Positions 10,396-20,801 of a DNA stretch of 64,000 nt are shown piece by piece. The notes under the pieces are model-generated. The model did no database searches and was not told where the DNA came from. It worked only from the letters and a program-made list of their open reading frames with translations. Source of the stretch: Dipteris shenzhenensis (Eukaryota; Polypodiophyta; Polypodiopsida; Gleicheniales); NCBI GenBank assembly GCA_047967505.1, contig CM106541.1. One strand, written 5' to 3'. The translations under genes and the position numbers were made by a program. Position 1 is the stretch's first letter; each line of letters begins with the position of its first letter.

Positions 10396-11960
10396 TGCTC
10401 ATTCGAATCATCGTCCTTGTCCCCATCCTTGTCATTGTCACATTGGCCTAATCCCTGGCCCTCGTGAAATATGCTTGATCCTTGGCCCTCATAAGTTACA
10501 CCTAATCCTTGGCCCTTGTTGAAGCCATGTAAGCCTAATCCCTCGTCATCACGGCTCACCTCCACTGATGGGATGTTCGAGCTTGCACTCTGAGAGTGAA
10601 ACCATATTGATTGGAAATTAGATTGGAACTTAAGGAATAAAACAATTTAAAAAGTGAGATTACAACAAGTAGGACTAGACTTATACTGTGTGAGCAGCCA
10701 CGTCAGCCCAATCGACCGTCACTCCCATGGCCTCCATCTCAATAAACCATGGCTTTGTTCCTATGTGGAATGAGCATCTCGCCTCTCTGTCTATGGGAAG
10801 GTGACCATCGCAGCTTGCTGTGGGCCCAATTTACGAAAGTTAGATAAAGTGCATGCAATACGTAATAAAACAAATAGAGCAATAAATTAAATGAGAAGAA
10901 TTAAACTTACCATGGTTGCATCAAACACCAACTATCTGCCTGCACCAAAGTGCAAAGTACCTACAAAGTCTAGCTATCTCCTCGCAATCCTCCTCTGACC
11001 CTCGAAATTTTTGAGATGGTCCATGTACTCCTTCTTGAAAAACTTCTAGTCTGCTTTGTCTACCCAACTGGGTTTAACCTTCCCCTTTTCGATGAAAGTA
11101 TGCAAGGTTGACCTATGATGCTTCAAGACTAAACCCATGCGCTCTTGCATGTAATTCTCATTGAATCCCCAATTTGGGAGGTTAGGATATTGTCTATTTA
11201 ATTTATCGATGATTGCTTGCTTCTTTTGGTCATCCTGATACCGCCCATCAGTAGCTATGCCGCTCTTGAAGTGGTGACTCACCAATTGCCTCATGGTGGC
11301 CATCACTGTTGAGCCCTTTTTATTTTCTATTATCTCTCCAGCCACCATGATTTCATAGGACAGGTCTGCGGGTGAGTAAGGAGGACTCATGGGAGTGGAA
11401 GAGCTAGAGCGAGGGGTGTTATTACGAGCGCTTACGAAGCAAGGAGTAGCAGAGCGAGTGGGAGAGGGTAAGGGACCTGACTCCTACTGGGTCTCATGAC
11501 CAAGTGGAGACCTGTAGGGATGTGAGTGTGCTAAATCGTCTACATCTCCCGAGTCAACACAACATAACTGACCCTTTCTACTCTTCCTTCCCTTACAATG
11601 GGTATGCTCAGGTGATGACCCCTCAGTCAAAGGGGCCAGAGGGGATGGCTATTGATTAGGTCCATCCGTCAATGTAGGAGAGGGAAGAGCAGAGGTCCTT
11701 TGGGATAGCAGAGAGAAGAATCATGCTACCTCTACATCAATCATCTGTGCGACAAACTCATTGGGACTCCCGACAAAGCCATGGGCTACTAGTAAAGGAG
11801 TTCCCCGAGTGGTAATTATAGTGCTAGGTCCTCTAGGAGTCAGGCCAGGGGTAGTTGCAGGGGTTGTCGCCTGAGTGGAATCAAATTCATCTGGAGAGTA
11901 GAGATCATGATGTCTCTCCTACGAGGGTTTTCGTACTCATCAGATGTGCAATGTGATCCC
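10396..11960 (-). pseudogene. ORF1-like (plant transposase_24-type) protein gene of CACTA B
   Basis: The minus strand encodes a Ser/Pro/Thr-rich N-terminal region (about 11960-11400) followed by a conserved block from 11390 to 11046 (MRQLVSHHFKSGIATDGRYQ, NRQYPNLPNWGFNENYMQER, HRSTLHTFIEKGKVKPSWVD), then short exons near 10990, 10790-10690 and 10600-10400 ending in an acidic Gly/Asp-rich tail. Domain order and the IDKLNRQYPNLPNW block match the second ORF in element C and the plant transposase (Ptta/En/Spm) family, thought to act as the accessory DNA-binding protein. Stops interrupt the frame at about 11045, 11490, 11650 and 11730. Exon borders are approximate. Confidence 0.6.
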
Positions 11961-12129
11961 ATGTCTAATTTGGGGGGATTGGACAAATGTAGACACAAAC
12001 ATGAAAACAAAAAACAAAAAACAAGAGCGGGTAAAAAGCAGAAAGACAATTAATTAGTTAAAATCGTTATGAAATTCAAACTCGAGAAATTATGAAAAGG
12101 CAATTAATCACTTGTGAAAAATTATGAAA

Positions 12130-12325
12130 TGACATCAATGCATAAAGCATATGCTGGTGCTTATGCATGAGCATATGAGCATATGCTCATGGATAAGCAT
12201 AAGCATCAGCACAGGAAAATGAATATACTTATGAAAAGCAGAGAAAAAGAGAGGAAAAACAAGAGGGAAAAAGAAGAGAAGGAAGAGGGGAAAAGAGATT
12301 GAAAGAGGAGAAAAACAAGAGTGTA
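12130..12325. repeat. ATGCTTATGC palindromes plus purine tract
   Basis: Interleaved GCTTATGC/GCATAAGC palindromes (12135-12215) are followed by an A/G-rich tract. With the preceding GTGATCCCATGTCTAA and AACAAAAAACAAAAAACA blocks (11950-12022) the arrangement matches the core of the big array at 34486-34560 and beyond, linking that array to CACTA B. Confidence 0.8.
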
Positions 12326-14000
12326 GTGTATGTGGCGGGGGTTTCTGCCTCTTAATCTCATGACTTTTGCAGTAACTTTTGAATTCACTTGATGTGAACT
12401 CAATGCCTTTGTCTGATCTCAACTTCTTCACCTTCCTCCCCGTTTCTTTCTTGACCATTACATGCCATTATTTGAACTTACTAAAAGCCTCATCTTTAGT
12501 CTTCAGGAAGTATATCCATATCCTTCTACTATAGTTGTCGATCAGCGTCATGAAGTAGTAGGAACCACCCAAAGCTTCCATCTCCATCTTTTTGCAGAGG
12601 TCTATGTGAACGAGCTCTAGAGGAGCCTTTGCCCTACTGGCCTCTTTAGGAAAGGGCTACCGATGCTGCTTGCCCATCATGCAAGCTTCACATACATCGG
12701 GCAGATCTGTAATTTCGGGTAGGTCTGCAATCATTCCACTATTATGCATCTCCTTTAAAGAACTAAGGTATAGATGACCAAACCTCTCATGCCATAGCTT
12801 AGTGCTGCTGCTCACATCGACTCGAGCACTGAAAGTTGAGAGTTCGTAGATGTTGCACCGTGTACCTTTACCAATGACCTTCCCTTGAAGATCCAAAATC
12901 TGTGTGCCATTCTTATCGAAGTGAACTTTGAGGTCCCAATCCGTGATCATAGAAACGGACAAGAAGTTCCTCTTGATATCTGGCACATAAAGAACATCGG
13001 ATAAGTGTTTTACAACTCCATCTGGCTTGAGAGCAATCGTACCTTTTCCTTTTGTTGGACATTTTGCATCATTGCCGACTGCTACCAGGATGTCATTCCC
13101 TACCAGATGTAGAGAGGTATACCAATCCTTCCAACTGGTCATGTGGCGCGATGCACCATTGTCAATAATCCAAGGTTCATCCATAGGTACATGAACTGCC
13201 TCCGTGCAAATCTCCTCAATCGCTACGAATATCTCTACTGGTATTGCCTGTGCATTGTTGTTGGACTCTTTCTTTATTCCATTCTTCTCATCTGCAATCT
13301 TCTTCTGGCACTCATTCTGCTTGTGTCCTGCCTTGTTGCAATAGAAGCACTTGATCTTCTTCTTTCTCTTTTTATCATTAGAAGAAGATGGGTTACCAGA
13401 GTCCTTACCCTTACCTTTCTTTGATCCACCCGAGAAAGTCGAATCTTCTCCAGTACTCATCTTTTGATGCATCTCCTCCAGAAGCATTGCGTTGAAATCC
13501 TCAAAGTTGAGGGGTAGATTTTTGTTCTGTGTATTCAGCGCCATAACAAGACCGTCGTACTTTGGTGGGAGAATCCGTACATGCACCTTCGTGCTAGATT
13601 CTCGTTGGTGATGGTGATGCCAATGGCAATCATCTGATTGCATATATTCTTCACCTTGGTGATGAACTTCTCTACCGTTTCAGACTCAGACAGTTTCTCG
13701 TTCGCATTGAATCTCCAAATTCTGAATCCGCGTCTGATTTGTGGTCTCGTACTGATTTTTCAAGATCGTCCATGCCTCCTCCACTATGGTGAAATGTTGA
13801 ATTAACGCCATGATAGAATCACTTACACTATAGACAATTAAACACAGCGCATCTGCATTTCTTCTTGTCCACACGAGAATCTTGTCTGCAGTTGGTACTA
13901 TCTGTTGTGCTGCATTGGCCGGATTTGGTCTCGGAGCCGGCTTCACATCCATCCCAGTAGCAGTATCCCAAAGCTCGTATGCACTTAGGATGGTCTTCAT
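12325..14000 (-). pseudogene. Ty1/copia gag-protease-integrase fragment (minus strand)
   Basis: On the minus strand a UBN2-type gag (14000-13686, ELWDTATGMDVKPAP; then VHVRILPPKYDGLVMALNTQ) leads to a CCHC zinc knuckle CFYCNKAGHKQNEC near 13340, a protease site DNGASRHMT near 13150 (usual form DSGA), a GAG-pre-integrase block LWHERFGHLYLSSLKEMHN near 12780, and the start of the integrase core to about 12325, where it breaks off before the catalytic Glu. A frameshift separates gag from the long frame at 13643-12657, and a TAG follows at the integrase border. Reverse transcriptase and RNase H are absent. Copia polyproteins make virus-like particles and insert cDNA; this copy cannot. Confidence 0.88.
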
Positions 14001-14151
14001 CTTGAACTTCTAGAGTGGATAGTTAGTGCCGTCCAACTTTTCGCTTTTGCTGAACGATGGGATTCGCAGTCTTGCGGGCTGGGCCATCTCTCACAATCTG
14101 CTTGCAAATAGAAACATGTACACACTACCAAATCTTCTTACTAGAGCCCAA

Positions 14152-14163
14152 GCTCTGATACCA
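14152..14163 (-). promoter_or_regulatory. Primer binding site (initiator tRNA-Met)
   Basis: Read on the minus strand the site is TGGTATCAGAGC, the standard plant copia primer site complementary to the 3' end of initiator tRNA-Met. It directly abuts the LTR, giving element orientation and the LTR border. Confidence 0.9.
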
Positions 14164-14896
14164 TGTAAGAAAATAATACGATGTCTGTGCTCAACACATA
14201 ACACGATCTCGCATGCAAGAGAGAAAAGCAGATAGTATGGAGAATCAAAAATTTGATTACTGTAAAACTGATACAATAGATGGCGCTGCCTCCCAGCCGT
14301 GTGCTCCTATGTGAGAAGCTTTGATGGCATGCTGGAAATAGTAGAGGACGGAGGTTGGATGCTAAGGAATCAAAGTTGCTGTAGCTAGTGATAAATATGA
14401 GCTTCACAGGCTTGCTCTTATATAGCCACCAGTCATAGTTGGTTAGACCCAATTGGGAGACCGACCCAGCCCGCCCAAAATGGCCGACTGGGGGTTGGTC
14501 CCAAAATAGGCCACCGACCACATGATAGAACTGTGGTGCAAAATAGAGCAACTTACCTACGGTTTCTGTTCGGCCCAGAGCCATCCAGGATCATCTGGGG
14601 CTCCAAACGGGCCCCGAAACCCGAGAGTGGGATGCCTCGAGAAATGCTCTGTCTACCCTCAGTGCGGTCAGTCATGGGATGCCTTCCCACAATTGCATGT
14701 AGCCTAGTTGGTAGTGTGCCAACTCTATCTGAAGCCGTCCATCCATCAGGCCACACATGGCCCCCATCTGGTGTCCAAACTAGGACCTACCGGATAACCG
14801 AACTACTCAAATGCCTTCTCCTCATATGGGGGCCTTACAAGTAGAGTTAGCTAGTTCCCACGTCATTACATGAGAGTGGAGCATTGATATCTAACA
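14164..14896 (-). mobile_element. 5' LTR of the minus-strand copia element
   Basis: 733 bp, beginning TGTTAGATATC and ending TTTCTTACA when read on the minus strand, so it has the expected TG...CA ends. A TATA box (TATATAAG on the minus strand) lies at 14417-14424. The partner LTR is missing because the element is truncated at about 12325. No matching target duplication can be read with one end missing. Confidence 0.8.
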
Positions 14897-15018
14897 CAAA
14901 ATCATTCTTATTTCTTGTTGATGCAAAATTGTCACTAGGAAGTGACTGTGTGGTCTAATACAACTTTCGTCAGTTTTGCAGATTTGCCCTTGTGAGAATA
15001 TTTTTGCAGTGTTCTATA

Positions 15019-16119
15019 ATGACGTCTGATTCTCTTTCACAGATAGTCATTGAAAAGCTTGACAAGAACAACTTCCAAGCATGGAAGTTTAGAATGACGA
15101 ATTTCCTTAAGGGAAAAGGCTATTGGGAGTTCATTACTAGAGCTGAACAAGAACCAGTTATTCCTAATGTTCCCAATCAACACGAGTTGTAGGAATTTAA
15201 AGGCTGGCATGAGAGAGCCAGAAAAGTTATGTACTGGCTGTCTATCAGTATTTCAGATTCTATGATTGTGCATATTCAAGATGCAAGCACATCGAAGGAG
15301 GCGTGGAATACTTGTACAAAAATGTATAGCACAAATATGCAAGCCAGGAAAATGTAGCTCAAGCAGGAGTTGCATAATGTGCAGAGAGAAAATATGAGCA
15401 TCAATGACTACCACATGAAGGTGAAGAAGATTGCAGATGCACTTGATTCTATTGGGTCACCAGTGGAAGATGATGATTTAGTTTGTGTGACCTTGAATGT
15501 TCTAGGAAAGGATTATGCAGAATTCCCTACATCCATTGCCGTCCGTGAGAATTTTCCTGATTTTGAGGAGTTGATTGCTCTTCTAATTTCTGAAGAGCAG
15601 AGAAATGGTGGTGCATCTTTTTCAGGAGGAACTTCAAAAGAAACTGTCTTCTACTCAAATGCTAGAAGAGGTAGAGGTAGAGGTAGAGCAGGCCAATCTG
15701 GAGGCCATGGCAAAAATCAGAATATGCATCCAATTCAAGAAAACTAGTCTTATGGAGGAGGACGTGGTAACTTTAGATGCAGGGGGAGCCAAAGAAGTCG
15801 TGGTGGATGGCAGAGAGGCCAAAATGCAAACAGCAATGTTGAATGCTACTACTATGGTAAAATGGGTCATATGGCTAAAGACTGCTATAAAAAGCAGAAT
15901 GACATCATGACTAGAAAATTGCAGCAAGGCATTTATGCATCCTCTAGTACACAAGGTGATGACAGAAATGAGAATTTGTTTATGGTGCAGCACATGACCA
16001 ATTCTGTGACAAGTGCATAAGAAAGCAATAATGTGTCACATGTTGACTCAAGTGTGTCAAACCACAGGACAAATCATGCAGAATGGATGCAGGATGCAAG
16101 GAAAATGGAAAGACTAGGA
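15019..16119 (+). pseudogene. Ty1/copia gag (left half of the element split by CACTA C)
   Basis: The frame begins MTSDSLSQIVIEKLDKNNFQ and continues through gag motifs (AWKFRMTNFLKGKGYWEFI, ELHNVQRENMSINDYHMKVK) to a Gly/Arg-rich RGRGRGR segment and a degraded zinc knuckle CYYYGKMGHMAKDC near 15850, in which the second Cys is Tyr. In-frame stops occur at about 15190, 15355, 15745 and 16018; three are TAG where CAG (Gln) is expected. The frame runs up to 16119, where CACTA C interrupts it. The 5' leader begins next to the neighbouring LTR at 14897, so its own 5' LTR is lost. Confidence 0.88.
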
Positions 16120-16139
16120 TTTCTCAACAACACAAAGCA

Positions 16140-16485
16140 ACTATAGATGCGCTTGGTAGACACGCAAAATAGCGAGCGCGTCTATAGGCGTTGCTTGAGT
16201 AGAGGAATTACGAGTGCGTCTAATAGTGTGTCTGACAACTCGTCTATTTGCGCATGTATTAACATGTCTATTTGCACATTTAAACTGAGAAAATACGGGC
16301 CCATCTAACATCGTGTTTATCAGTGTGTCTATTTGCGCATGTATTAACACGTCTATTTGCGCATCTAAATTGAGAAAATACTGGCCCGTCTAACATGGCG
16401 TTTATCAGCACGTGTATTAGCGCGTTTATTTACAGTTTACACTGGGAATTAGATGTGCATTTAGACGCGTATTTAGACGCAAACC
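16140..16485. repeat. Left subterminal repeats of CACTA C
   Basis: A dense array of motifs around GCGTCTATTTGCGC and its reverse complement in both orientations, including a nearly exact internal duplication (GTCTATTTGCGCATGTATTA at about 16250 and 16330). Such arrays bind the element's accessory transposase in CACTA families. The transposase reading frame runs into this array at its 3' end. Confidence 0.85.
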
Positions 16486-19400
16486 AGAGAATATAGAAAG
16501 TGAGATTTTGGGGGCTAATAATATCTTCTATTATGCCACAATAATCATCCATGGCTCCATTGGCTCCCTCAAAGCTAGCAATGACACCACAATCTTGTGT
16601 GTTTCTCTTATCATCAATCCGTTGTGTTCGAAAATGCTTGCCCTCAAACCATATAGCATTGAACATAGTGCACTACACCAAGAAAAAGTCAATTAAATAA
16701 GCAATCTAAATTATTGAAAGCTCCTAACTTATGCATAACATTCTATATACTGACCTTGCTCATGCATCCCCTAGCATACTCCCATTCTTCCATTGTGATA
16801 TGCATCCCCTCATCTTTCTCTGCTTTCTCCATTTCATCAAGTAGCCAATCCACATGAATATCCTTTGGAAGTGCTCTTAGATACTGAGGGTATGGCACAC
16901 GAGATCTGTGGTGTGTACGAAAGAGGGCCCTTTCTTCTTGTCTTCTTGCCTTTGCATCCTCGTATCTTGTCACCCATCTTTTCATCACATCACTATTAAG
17001 CACGCAATAGAGGTTGATACTATTATGCAACTCCGTGTCTATTACTTTGTTGCGTCCTTTCCCTTGAGGCACAATAGAGGTCATCCTTAGGTCTTCATCA
17101 TCTCTCCATAGTCGTGGGAGAGAGCTATCCACATCAACAAGAAACTCAAAAATATATACAAGTGACTCTTGTACCAACCAACCCTTGCCCATGCTACCTT
17201 CGAGTCTTGCATTTTGTCTCACGAAGCCCTTCAAGGTCTTCATGAAGCGCTCGAGGAAGAACAACCATCGTGCATGTATAGTACCGCATATAGCAATCTC
17301 ATCCACCAAATGCACTATAAGATGTAGTTGGCTTGTGAGAATAGAACGTGGAAATGTCTCATCCACTAAACAAACCACCTCCACTGACATAACTCGAGCA
17401 TTCTCAAGTGTGGTGGGATCTATTTCCTTTCAGCTCACATACCTAGAAATGAAAAAGTACAGCATATTAGCAATATGCATTCAAACTTGCATGGAGCATT
17501 GATACACATCATATTTTGTATCATGTAAAGTACCTCACAAGCTCGCCCATCTTGTAAATACAATCTTTCACATCCTTCGATGCACTACGTGAAATGCTAG
17601 TAGGTAGTATGAACTGAACCCATGAGGAGGTGGTTGATTAGTTGCTTATAATTATTCACTCACAAATTTGAAAGGAAAAAGATATTATGCACATAAAATA
17701 CTTACTTGGAGCATCTTGTGCCAATCATGAGATTTCAAGCCATATAATTGCTCTACACCTCTTTTCTTGCTCTTTGTAAAGGCTCCCTTCAAACACCTCA
17801 TGCATCCAGTGGGAGTACGAATTGTAGTAATAGCATGCTTCACCCTCGCCATCTCTAGCTTTGATAACATCCACAATGCACGAGGTAAAAAAACACGCCC
17901 ATTTGGTCTCTCTTGTGGCCAAGCTTCACGCATCCTCCCTGTGGTACGTAGATCCTCTCTTATGCCTGCGGAATCTCGTGTCCCATTCAAATGCTCCCAA
18001 ATGGTAGATGCCACATTGAGGCCACATTCTTGAAGATATGCATGGGATCAAGCAGGTGATTGATCTTGAGGTGGGACCAATATGGTAAACGATAAAAGAT
18101 GGAGTATCTAAACAAAAGTTGGTGTTAGCGGGCAATCTTTATTTCTAGCCAATATAGCACACAATAGTTGCAAACCCTTACCGGCTCATGCCAAGTGGTG
18201 GAGGAGTCGTGGAACCATCCCAAATTCTCATCCAATCTCCCATGATGAGTGATTGTGGGAGGACTTCATTCCAAGGGGCAACATATCTAGGATGATCAAG
18301 TGGGAGAAATCGATGGTGATTCTCATAGATGACCTTATTCAATGCATATGCCCATGAGGCAACTAGCGGAGGACCACAAACAGGACATGCATGGTAACCC
18401 GATGTAGTGAGACCTGAACAATAGACACAATTAAGAGTTGAAGGTGGGTTTAGGGTGCCACATCCTTTGCCTATTCATAATTAGAAGTGCAATGCTTACC
18501 TGAACACTCGCCATAGCCTGGGAAGTCATGCATCGTCCACATCAAGACTACTTTGCAGTTGAAGTCTCACGATGAGGGAGGCCTGCTCACATCATGCACC
18601 TCGATACCTCTCCAAAGTATCTCTAGCTCATCAATCAAAGGCTCCAAATAAACATCAAGATTTTTGACTTTATGTTTCCCTGGAATTAGAAGGGACAGCA
18701 TAACATGTCCTTTCTTAGTAGCCATAGAGGGTGGAAGATTATAATTCACCAATATCACTGGCCATACACTGTAAGAGGTGCTTTTGAGACCAAATGGGTT
18801 CACACCGTCCATACCCAAGCTCCTAGATTCTTCCTTGAAGCTTGGCCATATGTCTTCAATATGCTTCCACGCAGGAGAGTCCGTGGGAGTTCTCCACTTG
18901 CCATCGGTTGATCGATGGGAGGAATGCCATGACATGAGCTCTGCAATAGATTTGCACTTGAACATATGTTGGATGCGAGGGATTATGGGAAAATGTCACA
19001 GAACCTTACAAGGCACGTCCAAAGTTTTGAGATCTGCTCTCTCTCTACTCTATATCTTGCCTCTCCACAAGTAGGACACTCTCTTGCATCCTTATGTAGT
19101 CCACGAAACAAAACGCAATTGTTGACACATGCATGGATGCGCTTGTAATCTAATCCTCTAAGAGAGGTCACATGTTGCCTTGCCATATCTCATGAGGTCG
19201 GTAATTTATTCTCCCTTGGAAGCATTTTACACAATGGCTTGCACGTGAAGATCATAAATGAGGAAAAGCATTCGAGTAATTGACCCACTAGCATAATTCA
19301 CCATGTTTGCAAAATAGACTTTAAAGCTTACTTGAGTAATGCATTCAAACTTGCATTGCTCCATCCATAGATGGTTTTAAAGTTTAGTAACTCAAGGGAG

Positions 19401-19958
19401 GCACGTAGAATAGAGAATGTGCACCCCTCAAACAGTGGAGTCGATGCTGTAGTAAAAAAAATAATCCTGCTCCATGCTATCATCCCTCCCTTGATGGACA
19501 TATAAATCCCGCACCATATCATCAAACACCTCCTCCTCCATGGCTTCATGAGGTAATGGCGGAGGGCTACTATCACCATCACTCCATGCATCCGTAACGA
19601 TCCCTCCTGAAGATCCCACCTCATATCACCGACGCTTCGCCTCCTCATGGCGAGCATAGGGCAACATATGCGGGTGTGGCACTGCATCTTGTATCAAATT
19701 AAAACGGGATCATAACTCAAACATATGAACACCCATAGGTATCTCAATCAATCTTAACTTACAAACCCTTACCATGTTTACGGTTGCATCCCATTCTCCA
19801 TACTTTGAGATGTCATTGAGTGTAATCCTGCGTGCACGATACATGTTTCCTCGACATCGATCACACATACATTTGATTTTTTGCTCCAACCACATTTCAC
19901 GATGGTGGATACGGAGGGATTCATCCTCACTGGAGCTACTTGTTGAAGATGAAGACAT
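16430..19958 (-). pseudogene. CACTA TNP2-like transposase, element C
   Basis: Starts at ATG 19958 (MSSSSTSSSSEDES). Blocks in order: N-terminal Cys cluster (CMCDRCRGNM), a GCTFSILRASLELLNFK block (about 19430), a zinc-finger-like HACVNNCVLFRGLHKDARE (about 19125), the transposase core (WHSSHRSTDGKWRTPTDSPA, SLGMDGVNPFGLKSTSYSVW; 18965-18567; LMWTMHDFPGYGECSG near 18520), GYHACPVCGPPLVASWAYAL (about 18395), LKSHDWHKMLQ (about 17735), DUF4218-like region (17390-16743, LIVHLVDEIAICG, WLVQESLVYIFEFL) and a DUF4216-like remnant (WFEGKHFRTQRIDDKRNTQD, 16666-16430). Introns lie between most blocks. Several stops and frameshifts are present, so it is dead, but it is better preserved than element A. 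Catalyses excision and insertion in autonomous relatives. Confidence 0.85.
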
Positions 19959-19959
19959 C

Positions 19960-20801
19960 CTACAAACAAACAACCCAAAAAAATTTGCTTTTCTTCAAAT
20001 ATTTAATTTTAAACTCCATGGCGCGTCTAAAACCATGTCCGTATGTTCTGTGGTGCCCGTCTGAAAGCGCATCTAAAACCGTGTCTATCTGTTCTATGGT
20101 GCATGTCTAAAAGCGTGTCTAAAATCGCATCTACTCTGTGTATTTAGATGCGTGTATAGGCGCGCCTATAGTCGCGGCTTTTAAACCTGCTTTTAGTGCA
20201 CTCACTTCCCTTTTCTTCACATTACTTATACTTCGCATGGCTTGCTTGCTTCATTATTAGCAGATCCACAGTTTCGATGCTTAAGAGGAAGGCACCCACA
20301 CTTACTTCCAAGCTTACACTTAAGAGGAAAGCACCCACACTTACTTCCAAGCTTAAAGGAGAGGAGGGCGAACAAGGAGGAGAAGCAACTTTGAAAAAGG
20401 AGAAGAACCTTATATACCTCTATCCAAGGTAAGTCTTTTTGCAGTTGATCTTTTTTGGAAGTTTGCTCTCTTTGGATTTGTACTCTCGTATCCAAAAAAC
20501 GCATGATATGTTTGTGTGTCGGGCGCATCCTTTTCTACTTTTTAGAAAAGTTCATCTATCGGAGCGCATCTATAGGCGCATCTCAGAGCGCATCTAAAAC
20601 CGCATCTACAGGTGCATCTAGATGCGCATCTAGCCTGTTTGCAAACACAGACAGCCACATCTATAGATGCACTGTTATATGCGCAAATAGACGCACTAAT
20701 CAGACGCATCTATAGACGTGCTCTGACAGTAATCCTCTCTTCCCTTCCCCTTTCTTCTCAGCTCATCAGTAATAGTTTTTTTTCTTTTTTCCAATTCATC
20801 A
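19960..20801. promoter_or_regulatory. Divergent promoter region of CACTA C with internal terminal-type repeats
   Basis: The transposase starts leftward at 19958 and the ORF1-like gene rightward at 20802. Between them are two clusters (about 20025-20185 and 20558-20735) of the same GCGCATCTATAGRCGC-type motifs that form the subterminal arrays. They flank a short block at 20270-20350 holding the repeat AAGAGGAAGGCACCCACACT twice. The placement suggests binding by the element's own protein and autoregulation; that part is inference. Confidence 0.6.

Larger units (their letters stand above)
9874..12325. mobile_element. CACTA element B, one terminus and partial body
   Basis: The left end reads CACTACAAGGCACATGCC, a classic CACTA-type terminus, at 9874-9891. 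Subterminal motifs related to GTCGCTATATAGCGAC follow at 9990-10075. The body carries an ORF1-like gene on the minus strand and a small ATGCTTATGC/purine repeat block at its right side (12130-12325). The right terminus was not found; a copia fragment starts at about 12325, so the element is probably truncated. Confidence 0.65.

Noticed and set aside
16140-16350. Minus-strand ORF in the CACTA subterminal array
   Set aside because: Encodes repeated CANRHVNTCANR-type peptides from the subterminal DNA repeats.
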